DNA from: Acinetobacter zhairuonensis
Lineage (GTDB): Bacteria > Pseudomonadota > Gammaproteobacteria > Pseudomonadales > Moraxellaceae
Direction: 5' to 3'
Assembly (NCBI RefSeq): GCF_022601715.1
Contig: NZ_JAKVIM010000009.1
Coordinates: forward strand, 1-64,000
DNA length: 64,000 nt
Below the pieces are notes generated by a model. It saw only the letters and a list, made by a program, of their open reading frames with translations, ran no database searches and was not told the DNA's origin. Below, piece by piece: positions 54,382 through 63,491 of the stretch (its first letter is position 1; the number at the start of each line of letters is the position of its first letter). A program made the position numbers and the translations under genes.

Positions 54382-54807
54382 TCCTCATCTTTAATATTTA
54401 TCACTCTTTGTTTGAAGAGTGAAATTAATCACGTAATTGTGTGTCATGGGAGAGGGTAAGCTCTGTTCTCCAAAAGACCTAGATATTGTCTCATTAAAGC
54501 GAATCTTTTAGAAAAATTGCAATAAACCAGAAATATAAGGTGAGATAGAAGCAAGAAAAATAATAATTATGTAAAGCACGCTGGCGCGAGAGGGGCAAAT
54601 CTAGCTCTGAATGGGGAAAAGACAAAACACCTATAAATTATGAGATTGATCCACTAATTGGCTAGGTAAATGAGAATTGTTTTCATAAGTGAGTGATTCA
54701 AAAAGAAAAAAGTACAAATATCTGTAAAACTTCGTACCAGAAATTACACATTTAGGATTAGTATTCGAAGGGTATTCATTCCAATAACTCAAGGATTTTC
54801 GGGTTCG
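54382..54807. other. Long intergenic region upstream of sbmA
   Basis: This 426-base, AT-rich stretch has no coding ORF. It contains a 7-bp hairpin CACTCTT/AAGAGTG (54404-54424) and a Fur-box-like palindrome (54671-54685). I see no clear -35/-10 pair for sbmA. Confidence 0.5.
54671..54685. promoter_or_regulatory. Fur-box-like palindrome upstream of sbmA
   Basis: TGAGAATTGTTTTCA is a 7-1-7 inverted repeat that agrees with the Fur consensus TGATAATNATTATCA at 11 of 14 fixed positions. It is 123 bases upstream of sbmA. Chance occurrence in AT-rich DNA is a real possibility. Confidence 0.35.
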
Positions 54808-56001
54808 ATGTTTAAATCATTTTTTCCAAATCCCAAATGGTTTTTTATTTCTGTATTGATCTGGTCGGTGATCAATGTCGCGCTGTGGTATACGGGTGGA
54901 AATACATGGGGAAGTGCCATTGGATGGCCAGAAGGATATGCGAGTGCTGAATTGCCGATTGGGGTAAGCCGTTTCTGGTCAGCTTCATTCTTATGGTTTT
55001 ATCTCTGGTTTTTTATATCGACCGCATTGTTTGCTGCTTTTTGGCGATTTTTTTCTGACAGTAAGTGGCAGCGCTGGTCGATTTGGGGCTCTGCCTTCAT
55101 TTTATTTAACATCTGGTTTGGGGTGCAGGTCAGTGTTGCGATTAATGCGTGGTATGGACCGTTCTGGGACTTAATCCAAAATATGTTGGGTAAAGGCGGG
55201 GATATTAAAGACCTGTATACGGGAACTTTAACTTTCCTTTACATTGCCATGGTTGCCGTGACTTTTGCGGTGGTCAATGCATTTTTTACCAGCCATTACG
55301 TGTTTCGTTGGCGGACGGCAATGAATGAATACTATACCGAGCGTTGGGAGCAATTACGTCGTGTTGAAGGGGCATCACAGCGTGTACAGGAAGATACCAT
55401 GCGCTTTGCAACCATTATGGAAGATCTTGGTGTTGAACTGATTAAAGCCATTATGGTGTTGGTGGCGTTCTTGCCTATTCTATTTGACTTGTCCAAACAT
55501 GTTCCTGTGTTGCCTATTGTTGGTGAAATTCAGCATTCACTGGTCTGGGCATCTATTATCTGGGCAATTTTTGGAACCGTGTTGTTGATGGTGGTCGGCA
55601 GTAAATTACCGGGTTTGGAATTTAACAATCAGAAAGTGGAAGCCGCCTATCGTAAAGAACTGGTCTATGGCGAAGATCATGCAGATCGTGCGCAGCCAGC
55701 AACTTTAACGGAGCTTTTTAGTCGAGTACGCAAGAACTATTTCCGACTGTATTTCCATTATGCTTATTTTAATTTGGTTGCTACGTGGTATCGCCAACTG
55801 GATATTCTCTATAGCTTGGTGGTGCTGTTTCCATCTATTGCAGCGGGAAAAATGACTTTAGGTCTGGTCAATCAAATTGGGAATGTATTTGATAAAGTTC
55901 GCGAATCATTTCAATATCTGATTATGTCATGGAAAACCATTATTGAACTGTTGTCGATTTATAAGCGTTTAAAAGCCTTTGAATCGATTTTGGATGATTA
56001 A
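54808..56001 (+). CDS. sbmA: SbmA/BacA-type peptide uptake transporter
   Basis: This 397-residue inner-membrane protein is a proton-driven importer of proline-rich antimicrobial peptides, microcins and bleomycin, resembling an ABC membrane domain without an ATPase. It contains [60 protein letters not shown] and [20 protein letters not shown], with the conserved C-terminal SYKRL-like [13 protein letters not shown]. The length matches the ~406 residues of E. coli SbmA. Confidence 0.95.
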   Translation: MFKSFFPNPKWFFISVLIWSVINVALWYTGGNTWGSAIGWPEGYASAELPIGVSRFWSASFLWFYLWFFISTALFAAFWRFFSDSKWQRWSIWGSAFILFNIWFGVQVSVAINAWYGPFWDLIQNMLGKGGDIKDLYTGTLTFLYIAMVAVTFAVVNAFFTSHYVFRWRTAMNEYYTERWEQLRRVEGASQRVQEDTMRFATIMEDLGVELIKAIMVLVAFLPILFDLSKHVPVLPIVGEIQHSLVWASIIWAIFGTVLLMVVGSKLPGLEFNNQKVEAAYRKELVYGEDHADRAQPATLTELFSRVRKNYFRLYFHYAYFNLVATWYRQLDILYSLVVLFPSIAAGKMTLGLVNQIGNVFDKVRESFQYLIMSWKTIIELLSIYKRLKAFESILDD

Positions 56002-56024
56002 TTTGAAAGATTAGTCTCGCTTCT

Positions 56025-56051
56025 AAAAACCTGCAATTGGCAGGTTTTTTT
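56025..56051 (+). terminator. sbmA terminator
   Basis: CCTGC (56030-56034) / GCAGG (56040-56044) with flanking A5 and T7 runs, 24 bases after the sbmA stop. Confidence 0.87.
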
Positions 56052-56138
56052 ATGCTGAACATAAATGGAATCTGTGAGATCGGCAGAAACGCGTTAAACT
56101 AAAATACGATCATGACAATAAATAATAGTGAATTCATC

Positions 56139-57221
56139 ATGAAATTTATCCCTTCTTTTCTTTCAGCAAGCTGTTTGATATCAATCAGTCTCGCAGCACT
56201 GGCACAAGACATTCAAGGCATGTCCTTTTCCCATCAAGACTGGGAAATCTATTGTAGTAATACAGGGACTTGTCGTGCAGCAGGTTATCAAAATGATGAA
56301 GCTAGTGCGTTAGAGCCCGCTTCCATTCTTTTGACACGTCATGCAGGTGCAAAGCAACCTGTTCGGGCAGAATTTGCATTAGCCAGCTTTGAAGAAGAAG
56401 TCTTGCCTGAGTCCAAAGTTAAGAATATTCATTTTTTTGTAAATGATAGAGATTTAGGGGTAGTCAATGTGGATAGCAATCAGCTTCCTTTGATGGGAAC
56501 GCTGTCTCATTTGCAAGTGAATGCTTTATTACAAGTTGCTGCACAAAATGCCAAAATTGAGTTTAAAAATCAGGATTTCCATTGGCAAATCTCAGACCAA
56601 GGCATGACTGCGACATTGTTAAAAATGGATGATTTTCAAAAGCGGTTAAACACGGTCGGTGCCATAATTAAAAAAGGGCAGAACAGTGAAGCTCGAGTAC
56701 GTACAGCAGCACCGAAATTGCAGGTGAAACAGGTTAAATCAGCAAATTCACCTTACCTATCTTTAGAGCCTCAGCATCGCCAATATCAAGCGTTGTATAA
56801 GACCTTGATTTCGGCACAACCCAAAGGGGAAGAGGTTGCAGAAGGCTTTTGCGAGGGAATTTATACGGGAGATGGGCAAGAGCCACAAGCGATTCAACTT
56901 TATAAATTGAGCAATCAGAAGATTTTAGCTACAACGCTGTGCTGGCGTGCTGCCTATAATGAAGGCTATGGCATGTGGGTTTTAGATACTGCATTGAAAG
57001 GTCCTGCAACTTTTGTCACGGAAACGGCTTCAGACTTTTCCGAAGGGCGGATTCATAGTGGACAAAAAGGGCGTGGTATCGGAGATTGCTGGGCAGTTGC
57101 CGAATGGGTGTGGAATGGTCAGCAGTTTGTGCAAACTATCGATCGCTGGACAGGCATGTGCCGAGGTTTGGCCGCAGGCGGTGTCTGGAATTTAGATAAA
57201 ATTGAAGCCATCGTAAAGTAG
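56139..57221 (+). CDS. DUF1176 exported protein
   Basis: This 360-residue protein has a signal peptide (MKFIPSFLSASCLISISLAA, cleaved after LAQ) and the DUF1176 domain. The N-terminal half includes DWEIYCSNTGTCRAAGYQND. The C-terminal half includes FCEGIYTGDG, TTLCWRAAYNEGYGMWVLDT, GRGIGDCWAVAEWVWNGQQF and IDRWTGMCRGLAAGGVW. Several Cys pairs suggest periplasmic disulfides. The family has no established function. I chose ATG 56139 because the signal peptide begins there. Confidence 0.85.
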   Translation: MKFIPSFLSASCLISISLAALAQDIQGMSFSHQDWEIYCSNTGTCRAAGYQNDEASALEPASILLTRHAGAKQPVRAEFALASFEEEVLPESKVKNIHFFVNDRDLGVVNVDSNQLPLMGTLSHLQVNALLQVAAQNAKIEFKNQDFHWQISDQGMTATLLKMDDFQKRLNTVGAIIKKGQNSEARVRTAAPKLQVKQVKSANSPYLSLEPQHRQYQALYKTLISAQPKGEEVAEGFCEGIYTGDGQEPQAIQLYKLSNQKILATTLCWRAAYNEGYGMWVLDTALKGPATFVTETASDFSEGRIHSGQKGRGIGDCWAVAEWVWNGQQFVQTIDRWTGMCRGLAAGGVWNLDKIEAIVK

Positions 57222-57249
57222 TGTTATGGAAATCCATATTCGATCTTGA

Positions 57250-57282
57250 GAATGAGGAGCTCATCCTCATTCCTTGTTTTTG
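57250..57282 (+). terminator. Terminator of the DUF1176 gene
   Basis: GAATGAGGA (57250-57258) and TCCTCATTC (57264-57272) form a perfect 9-bp stem with a 5-base loop, followed by a T-rich stretch. Confidence 0.88.
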
Positions 57283-57459
57283 TTAATTGATACAAATAAA
57301 AGTATAAAAAGAAAAAATGATTGGCATTAAATTGGGTGAATTTGATCGGGTTTTCAATAAAAATATAAAAATGAATAATAAAATCAATAATCTATGATTT
57401 GTTATTTTATGTAATATGCGATATTTTTAAACAATAAAATAATTAATGAGAACGACGAC

Positions 57460-58431
57460 GTGAATTTAAAAAAATTCATTTTTATTGGGGCACTGGGATT
57501 AACTTTGCAGGGCTGTAACCATTTGAGTGGTTTTGGTTCAGATTCCAAGAATAATTATGCCTCTGCACAAGCGTTAATTGACCAGAAGAACTTGAATGCT
57601 GCGAATGGGGGCGCGAAAGAATATGTCTATGATTGGGGACAACAACAAAGTTCAAATGAAATTCAAGCGTTATATCCGCGCAAGTATTTAGGCAATTATT
57701 GTCATGCCAAAGGCGGAAAATTTTCCTTGTTGTATAAAAGTCATCTGCATTTGGTAAAAGATCAGGCTCAGAAAAAACGTCTGAATGCGAACAGTCAAGT
57801 GAAGCAGGGTGTCGGAGCATATCAGTGTGTGTTGGCTGATGAACGATGGATTGTTTCGATTGAACCAACGGCAGAAGGTAAATTGGATTCAAATGCAAAG
57901 GCACGTACGGTGAGTTTACAGACTCGTGTTTTGAGTGCAGATGAAGCCAAGCAATTCTATAAAAATGGTGGATTTGCAGCTTCGGAGAAAAAGTCGACGA
58001 AGACTGCGACTTCAGCCAAGTCGAACAAAGCAGAAAGCAGCAAAGACACAGACAATAAAAAAGAAGCCGAGAAGAAGAAAGACTCCAAGCCCGCGGAAGG
58101 CGTACAAACTGCTTCAGCATCTGCTGTAGAAACGCCTCAGCAGCAACAATTAAAAGCCTATGTAGCAGCGCGACGCGATCTGAGTAAAGGCACCAACAAA
58201 TTAAACGCCTGTAACAATGCTCAACGTGCCTATAACTTCGGGAAATTGACGGGGACGAATGCCAATGTGTATACCGATTCAGGCATGCTCGTTGCACGCT
58301 GTTTGACCAGTGTGCCCGCATACAGTAGCCGTTTTTCCAATCCCAAAGGACAAGCCAATAAAATTTTGCAGAACCTTGCCAGCAACTATAACCATGCTGG
58401 TGCAAAACGCATGTTAAAACAGGTGCAATAA
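57460..58431 (+). CDS. Uncharacterised lipoprotein with Lys/Ser-rich linker
   Basis: This 323-residue protein starts at GTG and has lipobox LQGC (Cys about residue 19). A globular N-terminal region (about 30-165) with two further Cys is followed by a low-complexity charged linker (about 170-215, rich in Lys, Ser, Thr, Asp, Glu). A C-terminal domain follows (LKAYVAARRDLSKGTNKLNA to LKQVQ). The architecture suggests two domains joined by a flexible, possibly peptidoglycan-facing spacer. No family is recognised. An antisense ORF of 317 codons covers it but lacks protein-like composition. Confidence 0.72.
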   Translation: MNLKKFIFIGALGLTLQGCNHLSGFGSDSKNNYASAQALIDQKNLNAANGGAKEYVYDWGQQQSSNEIQALYPRKYLGNYCHAKGGKFSLLYKSHLHLVKDQAQKKRLNANSQVKQGVGAYQCVLADERWIVSIEPTAEGKLDSNAKARTVSLQTRVLSADEAKQFYKNGGFAASEKKSTKTATSAKSNKAESSKDTDNKKEAEKKKDSKPAEGVQTASASAVETPQQQQLKAYVAARRDLSKGTNKLNACNNAQRAYNFGKLTGTNANVYTDSGMLVARCLTSVPAYSSRFSNPKGQANKILQNLASNYNHAGAKRMLKQVQ

Positions 58432-58505
58432 ACAATGCTTTGAGAAGTTAAAGGCGATGAAACTGGCGTGGTCACGGAATGATAACCAATCAATAGGAAC
58501 ATGGG

Positions 58506-59342
58506 ATGTGTAACAGTTCAGATAATGGCGCTTACTTTGAAGCCCCTTTATTGGATCGGGAGGTGAGAGAATATGAGGTTAATATTCAGCTCACCCCTTA
58601 TTTTTATAATGATGCAGGTCGACCCAGCTATTTAAGTATATTGCCAGACAAGGTGAAACCACTAGCTTTGGCAGTTGAAAGCCAGAAAAATAAAGGTAAA
58701 GAATACCGCGTACCACGTTCTTTAGGCAGCAAAGACACGGCGCCTTATGGCTTAGAAACCCAATTGGAGTTTGAAGGTGCTGAGTTTGAATTTGAACCCT
58801 TATGGGCAACCCGAGAAAATGCCGCTGCTTTTGGCTTCACTTTGCTAGAAGCAGGTCAAGCCATTCAAATTCAAAGCCCCGTGACCATACTTTCCCAAAT
58901 TGAATATGACTACGGCATGTGGGCAAGTTACTGGTGTCCCTATTTAGATGCAGGCAAACCCGCAGGGAGTGGTAAAACCTTATTTCCTTTTATTTGTACC
59001 GATCTGGAACATCATGATTTTCCGCATATCTTTGCTTCAACGGATGAAAGCTTACCTTTGGTAATTAGCGTGGCGCGTTATTGGCCGAAGCGCAAGAAAA
59101 TCTATCTGGCTGATTTGTGGATTCCTGTAGGTTCAGCCTTGTATTTACCCCCGCAACCTGCACATTCGGAGCGAGAATACATTAACCTGCATAACAACCG
59201 TAACTCGGCACATGCCTGTTGGGGGAGTGCTCAGCAAACTATCCTGAAAACGCATACCTTATTGCAAAATCAAGGCGGCTATTTTTATTGGTACTGGAAC
59301 AAATCTCCAACCATCCACCATCAGTTGCCCTTAATGAAATAG
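58506..59342 (+). CDS. Uncharacterised aromatic-rich protein
   Basis: This 278-residue protein has no signal peptide, membrane segment or known motif. It is rich in Trp and Tyr (YDYGMWASYWCPYLDAGKPA, GGYFYWYWNKSP) and has several His and Cys. The segment KNKGKEYRVPRSLGSKDTAP may be an exposed basic loop. It lies 74 bases after the lipoprotein gene on the same strand and may be cotranscribed. Function unknown. Confidence 0.68.
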   Translation: MCNSSDNGAYFEAPLLDREVREYEVNIQLTPYFYNDAGRPSYLSILPDKVKPLALAVESQKNKGKEYRVPRSLGSKDTAPYGLETQLEFEGAEFEFEPLWATRENAAAFGFTLLEAGQAIQIQSPVTILSQIEYDYGMWASYWCPYLDAGKPAGSGKTLFPFICTDLEHHDFPHIFASTDESLPLVISVARYWPKRKKIYLADLWIPVGSALYLPPQPAHSEREYINLHNNRNSAHACWGSAQQTILKTHTLLQNQGGYFYWYWNKSPTIHHQLPLMK

Positions 59343-59408
59343 ATCAACACTTGGTTGCGTTCCTTAGACTGTGTCTGGAACGCAACGATAATGACTAAAG
59401 AAATTGTC

Positions 59409-59987
59409 TTAAATTTGAATGCTTGCACCAAGGGCTTTGACATACTGTGCCATCCAAGCAGGGTGTGCAGGCCAAGCAGGGGCAGTCACCAAGTGTCCAT
59501 CGGTCACGGCTTCAGTCACAGCAATTTCGGCATAGTGACCGCCCGCCAGTTTTACTTCTGCCGCACAAGCAGGATAGGCTGAACAAGTACGACCTTGGAG
59601 TACATTTGCCGCAGCTAAAATTTGTGCGCCGTGACATACAGCTGCAATTGGTTTCTTCGCCGCATCAAACTCCTGCACAATCTCAAGCACACGGGCATTC
59701 ATGCGTAAATATTCAGGTGCACGTCCGCCAGGAATCACCAGACCAATATAGTCAGCGCTATTCACGGCATTAAAATCATAGTTAATGGCAAAGTTATGTC
59801 CGCGCTTTTCGCTATAGGTTTGCTCACCTTCAAAATCGTGAATGGCTGTGGCAATGCTGTCCCCCGCTTTTTTATCAGGGCAAACCGCGTGTACGCTATA
59901 GCCGAGTCCGGTTAGAAATTGGAATGGCACCATGGTTTCGTAATCTTCGGCATAGTCACCGACCAGCATGAGAATTTGTTTAGACAT
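59409..59987 (-). CDS. DJ-1/PfpI family protein
   Basis: This 192-residue protein of the class I glutamine-amidotransferase-like superfamily starts [20 protein letters not shown] with the conserved acidic residue in AEDYE. The nucleophile elbow is [17 protein letters not shown], followed by [11 protein letters not shown]. Relatives act as chaperones, glyoxalases or deglycases; the activity here is unknown. I chose ATG 59987, as the upstream extension to 60098 has no family similarity. Confidence 0.9.
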   Translation of the reverse strand: MSKQILMLVGDYAEDYETMVPFQFLTGLGYSVHAVCPDKKAGDSIATAIHDFEGEQTYSEKRGHNFAINYDFNAVNSADYIGLVIPGGRAPEYLRMNARVLEIVQEFDAAKKPIAAVCHGAQILAAANVLQGRTCSAYPACAAEVKLAGGHYAEIAVTEAVTDGHLVTAPAWPAHPAWMAQYVKALGASIQI

Positions 59988-60247
59988 GTTGTTCTCTCTG
60001 TTGTTATTGATGAAGTGGTTTGACATCACCTTAGCATAGCCAGATGACCGATTTAAGTTGTGCTTTGTTGTCTTTAGTCGTAAGTAATCATGATGCATAA
60101 GCGCTATGGCAATTCACAGTGATTCAATGTTGAGATCGTGCTTATTGGTTCATTCACGCTGTTCTGCATTAAAATGCGGGGCAGTCATACAGCAATAACC
60201 ATGGATATAAAGATGGAGCTAAAGTATGCGGTTTTAAAAATTTTACT

Positions 60248-60694
60248 GTGTTCGCCATGAGTTCTTTTTCAGTGACTATGACAGCGGAATTGACTACTTA
60301 TCATGGAATGAGTGCAGCAAAGCAGGATTTTCCTACTTTTAAGGCATTACAGGCGGGCGGTTTTATCGCCAAGAAACCAGAAGTTTCCCGTTATGACTAC
60401 AACGATGTGTTTAGCATCAAGAAACCACTCAAGTTTATGGGGCAAAGTGTGGTCGCGGTGTCAGATGAATATATGTCTGAATATGTAGGTTGTTGTGTCA
60501 GTGAAGGATGGGGTGCTGTATTTCGAAAAACTGCAGACATAGCAGCATTACAACAATTTGCTCAAAAGAATCAGTGTTCTTCACAAGCGAGAGATAAAGC
60601 AACGACTGACTATTATGACCGTAGTCTCACAAGCCGTCCGCAAGCTGAATATTATGAACTCTCTTGTCCGGAACGAGATTTAGCGCAATATTAA
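60248..60694 (+). CDS. Uncharacterised secreted protein, N-terminus probably frameshifted
   Basis: The ORF gives 148 residues from GTG 60248. The body contains QDFPTFKALQAGGFIAKKPE, YVGCCVSEGWGAVFRKTADI and CPERDLAQY, with several Cys and no known family. The expected signal peptide is in another frame: ATG 60201/60213 reads MELKYAVLKILLC and then hits a stop at 60258. Joining the frames near 60250 by one extra base would give a continuous export signal followed by FAMSSFSVTMTAE. The gene may therefore be broken, or there is a base error. Confidence 0.5.
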   Translation: MFAMSSFSVTMTAELTTYHGMSAAKQDFPTFKALQAGGFIAKKPEVSRYDYNDVFSIKKPLKFMGQSVVAVSDEYMSEYVGCCVSEGWGAVFRKTADIAALQQFAQKNQCSSQARDKATTDYYDRSLTSRPQAEYYELSCPERDLAQY

Positions 60695-60766
60695 ATTATG
60701 TCGTGTTAGGCAGTAGATGTTCTCAATGAGCTGGATGTACTCGTGACTTAATCAATAAAATGATGA

Positions 60767-60785
60767 AACCCGCAGCATGCGGGTT
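60767..60785 (-). terminator. Hairpin after the chromate transporter genes
   Basis: AACCCGCA (60767-60774) / TGCGGGTT (60778-60785) with a 3-base loop, 19 bases after the stop on the minus strand. The following sequence is only moderately T-rich. Confidence 0.7.
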
Positions 60786-60803
60786 GATTGACCTTTATAA
60801 TTT

Positions 60804-61319
60804 TTATAGAAAACAAGCTCCCATTACCGCACCAAACAGCATCACCCATAGCGGATGTACTTTTTTAAACATGCTTAGTACCGTCGCAATGACAATAATG
60901 GTCATCAGCAAGGTATTCTGAGCCGAAGCATCGGCAATAATCCAAGAACTCACCAGCACCAAACCTACGGTAATCGGTTTTAACGCTTTTTCGAATCGTT
61001 CACGTAGAGGATGATCTTTAAACTGATTCCAGAATTTGAGCGCAAAAATGGTAATGACGGATGATGGTCCAAATTTGGCAAACGAAGTCACTAAGAGTCC
61101 TGCGGGACCTGCCACATGCCAACCGACTAAGGGCACAATCATCATATTCGGTCCTGGAGCCGCCTGAGCCATGGCAAACATGGTGTTAAATTCAGCTGCG
61201 GTGAGCCAGTGATGCACTTCGACCACCTGATGTTGCATTTCGGGCAATATTGCAGGACCGCCACCAAAAGCCAATAAAGACAGTTGAGTAAAAAGGATGG
61301 CTAGAGTAATTAAAATCAT
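60804..61319 (-). CDS. Chromate transporter family protein, second half-size subunit
   Basis: This 171-residue half-size CHR protein has about six membrane helices. The family motif is LSLLAFGGGPAILPEMQHQV near the N-terminus, followed by FAMAQAAPGPNMMIVPLVGW. Paired half-size ChrA proteins act together as an exporter of chromate or a related oxyanion. Its start overlaps the stop of the other subunit gene by 4 bases (61316-61319), so translation is coupled. The true substrate is not proven by sequence. Confidence 0.87.
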   Translation of the reverse strand: MILITLAILFTQLSLLAFGGGPAILPEMQHQVVEVHHWLTAAEFNTMFAMAQAAPGPNMMIVPLVGWHVAGPAGLLVTSFAKFGPSSVITIFALKFWNQFKDHPLRERFEKALKPITVGLVLVSSWIIADASAQNTLLMTIIVIATVLSMFKKVHPLWVMLFGAVMGACFL

Positions 61320-61891
61320 CGGTTTTTTACTCCTTTATTGAGGCTCAACACGCTAATGTTGATGGCAACTAACATGATTAAAGTCAGCAACAGCGGAATT
61401 TTGATGATCAGCATGAACAGAAAGGTCATGGCGATAGTGAACCAAGTTAAATAGCGGTGCATGATTGGGCGTAACATTTTCAGCCCCATGGCTAAAAGCA
61501 AGCCTGCGGCGGCCGCAGCCAGACCTTCAAGCATGTGTTTGACCATTGGAACAGATTGAAATCTGGCATACAGTTCATAGAGCATAATCACGATGAAGGT
61601 CGGTGCCGAAATTAAACCTACTGCGGCACTGATAGCACCTTTGACCCCTTGAAATTGATAGCCAATTGCCACAGACATATTAATGATATTGCCGCCTGGC
61701 AGTAGTTGGCACACCCCCAGTAAGTGCGTGAATTCCTCAATTGTCAGCCATTTTCGCTCATCCACAATCATACGATGTGCCAGTGGTAGTACCCCGCCAA
61801 AGCCCATCAGACCGAGCTTCATAAATCCCATAAATAACTCCTGAGAATTGGGGTGAATCTCTTGCTCTAATGGAATTACTTCAGTTTTCAT
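61316..61891 (-). CDS. Chromate transporter family protein, first half-size subunit
   Basis: This 191-residue half-size CHR protein contains MKLGLMGFGGVLPLAHRMIV, LLGVCQLLPGGNIINMSVAI and hydrophobic segments through the C-terminus. It is the opposite-topology partner of the downstream gene. I chose ATG 61891, which removes a nine-residue extension without clear signals. The operon diverges from a LysR-type regulator gene and probably depends on it. Confidence 0.87.
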   Translation of the reverse strand: MKTEVIPLEQEIHPNSQELFMGFMKLGLMGFGGVLPLAHRMIVDERKWLTIEEFTHLLGVCQLLPGGNIINMSVAIGYQFQGVKGAISAAVGLISAPTFIVIMLYELYARFQSVPMVKHMLEGLAAAAAGLLLAMGLKMLRPIMHRYLTWFTIAMTFLFMLIIKIPLLLTLIMLVAINISVLSLNKGVKNR

Positions 61892-61956
61892 GATCAACCT
61901 CGCGCTCTTGAATATCAAAAGTATGCGCTTATTGCGTTATAATGAAAAATGCTATT

Positions 61957-61972
61957 TATGGTTCGATCCATA
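61957..61972. promoter_or_regulatory. Candidate LysR-type operator between chr genes and regulator
   Basis: TATGG-N6-CCATA is a perfect 5-bp inverted repeat containing a T-N11-A core, the usual LysR-type recognition form. It lies in the 113-base divergent gap. A second dyad CATAC-N7-GTATG (61969-61985) overlaps it. Confidence 0.5.
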
Positions 61973-62004
61973 CCTAAAAAGTATGTTTTAAATTGGGGAG
62001 TCGG

Positions 62005-62889
62005 ATGGATATTCACAAGCTGAAAGCCTTTGTCGCGGTAGTGGAAGAAAGCAATATTTCACGTGCGGCGGTACGTCTGAATATGCAGCAACCACCGTTG
62101 ACCCGCATTATTAAAGGGTTGGAAGATGAACTGAATGCGCAGTTACTGAAGCGCTTGCCACGTGGTGTCGAGGCGACTGAAGCGGGCAAAGTGCTGTATC
62201 AGGAAGCGCTGACCATATTGGCACATGCACAAGCCATTTCGCAGCGGGTGCAGAACATTACCCAAGGTTTGGAAGGGCAGTTGAATATTGGTTTGACCAA
62301 TTCAGTTGGCTTACATCCTTTTTTACCTGCCTTACTGCGTAATTTCCGTGAAGCTTTTCCTGCGGTGTCAATTCATTTGGAAGAAGAAGGCAGTAACTCG
62401 CTGATTGATTCCATTAGTAATGATAAAAATGACATCGTATTTTTACGTAAACCCGCGCCAATTGGTTTAGGACTGAATAGTCTGCATGTATTGGATGAGC
62501 CCTTGATTGTGGCAATGCCGAATAATCATCCACTGGCAGAACATCCTGATGCCATTCAATTGCTAGCTTTGGAACCTTATGATTTTGTGTTGTACCGTCG
62601 TTTAGCGGGGCAGGACTTATTCGACAATATTATGGCAAGTTGTTATCAGGCAGGCTTTAGTCCGAAAATTGTGCAAGAAGCCCCGCGCTTAACCTCCAGT
62701 TTAAATTTGATTGCAGCAGGGATTGGCTTATCGATTGTGCCCGAAGCAATTCGAGACTTCTGGAATAAACAGATTGTGTATAAGCCTTTAAAGGCAGATT
62801 TACCCTGTATTGCCCCAATTTATGCGGTGTATAAGCACAATCCTGAAAATGTACGTTTGCAGCATGTGTTGCAATTGTTAGGCAAATAG
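62005..62889 (+). CDS. LysR-family transcriptional regulator
   Basis: This 294-residue protein has an N-terminal winged HTH (MDIHKLKAFVAVVEESNISR, AAVRLNMQQPPLTRIIKGLE, LNAQLLKRLPRGVEATEAG). The C-terminal effector domain starts near residue 90 (LNIGLTNSVGLHPFLPALLR). I chose ATG 62005, which has a GGGGAG Shine-Dalgarno. Divergent placement suggests that it controls the chromate-transporter operon. The effector is unknown. Confidence 0.92.
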   Translation: MDIHKLKAFVAVVEESNISRAAVRLNMQQPPLTRIIKGLEDELNAQLLKRLPRGVEATEAGKVLYQEALTILAHAQAISQRVQNITQGLEGQLNIGLTNSVGLHPFLPALLRNFREAFPAVSIHLEEEGSNSLIDSISNDKNDIVFLRKPAPIGLGLNSLHVLDEPLIVAMPNNHPLAEHPDAIQLLALEPYDFVLYRRLAGQDLFDNIMASCYQAGFSPKIVQEAPRLTSSLNLIAAGIGLSIVPEAIRDFWNKQIVYKPLKADLPCIAPIYAVYKHNPENVRLQHVLQLLGK

Positions 62890-62970
62890 CCTTACGAGAT
62901 ACAGAGTCATAACAACTGAACCTGAATGCCTATGCTACAAAGTAGCCAATGATTGATTGGAGTTTGGTAT

Positions 62971-63486
62971 ATGTCGGTTCAGCTTGTGAAAACTCAGGGG
63001 AAATGGTCGGGTCTTGGTCGTGCAGCGTTATTGGCAGCCACAGTTTTGGGTGCAACGCAGATGAGCATGGCGAGTAGCACAGTGGATCAACTGAGTGACT
63101 GTTTGGTGAAATCGACTACGGCTACCGATAAATCTGCGGTGTTGCAATGGACCTTTGTGGCGTTATCTACCCATCCAGAGTTAAAGCAGTTTAGTCAGGT
63201 CACGGAAGATCAGAAAACAGCACTGGATAAAAACGTTGCACAGGTGTTGCAGCGCATTTTGGTTGAGCAATGTTCTACGCAGACCAAAGCCGTGATTCAG
63301 GCAGATGGCATTCAAGCGGTTGGGGAAAGTTTTCAGCAGTTGGGGCGCATTACGGGCGAGGAAATTGTAAAGAATACTGAAGTGAAGCAGCAGTTGAATG
63401 GTTTGTTGCGTTATGTGGATTTAAATAAGATGGTGACGACCTTTTTGACACCTGATATTTGGAATAAGTTGGGTGTGGTGAGGTAG
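62971..63486 (+). CDS. Uncharacterised exported protein
   Basis: This 171-residue protein has a long basic n-region (MSVQLVKTQGKWSGLGRA) and a hydrophobic segment ALLAATVLGATQMSMAS ending in a plausible cleavage site after SMA. The mature part is helical with two Cys (LSDCLVKSTTATDKSAVLQW, VEQCSTQTKAVIQADGIQAV). A GGAG Shine-Dalgarno supports ATG 62971. No family is recognised. Confidence 0.7.
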   Translation: MSVQLVKTQGKWSGLGRAALLAATVLGATQMSMASSTVDQLSDCLVKSTTATDKSAVLQWTFVALSTHPELKQFSQVTEDQKTALDKNVAQVLQRILVEQCSTQTKAVIQADGIQAVGESFQQLGRITGEEIVKNTEVKQQLNGLLRYVDLNKMVTTFLTPDIWNKLGVVR

Positions 63487-63491
63487 TTTTA

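Noticed and set aside
57482..58435. 317-codon minus-strand ORF antisense to the lipoprotein gene
   Set aside because: Its composition is not protein-like (excess His, Ser, Cys and Arg). The sense strand has a lipobox, a signal sequence and a plausible domain layout.
61955..61975. GGTTCGATCC resembling a tRNA T-arm
   Set aside because: There is no acceptor, D or anticodon arm around it. The sequence is better read as a LysR-type dyad in a divergent promoter.
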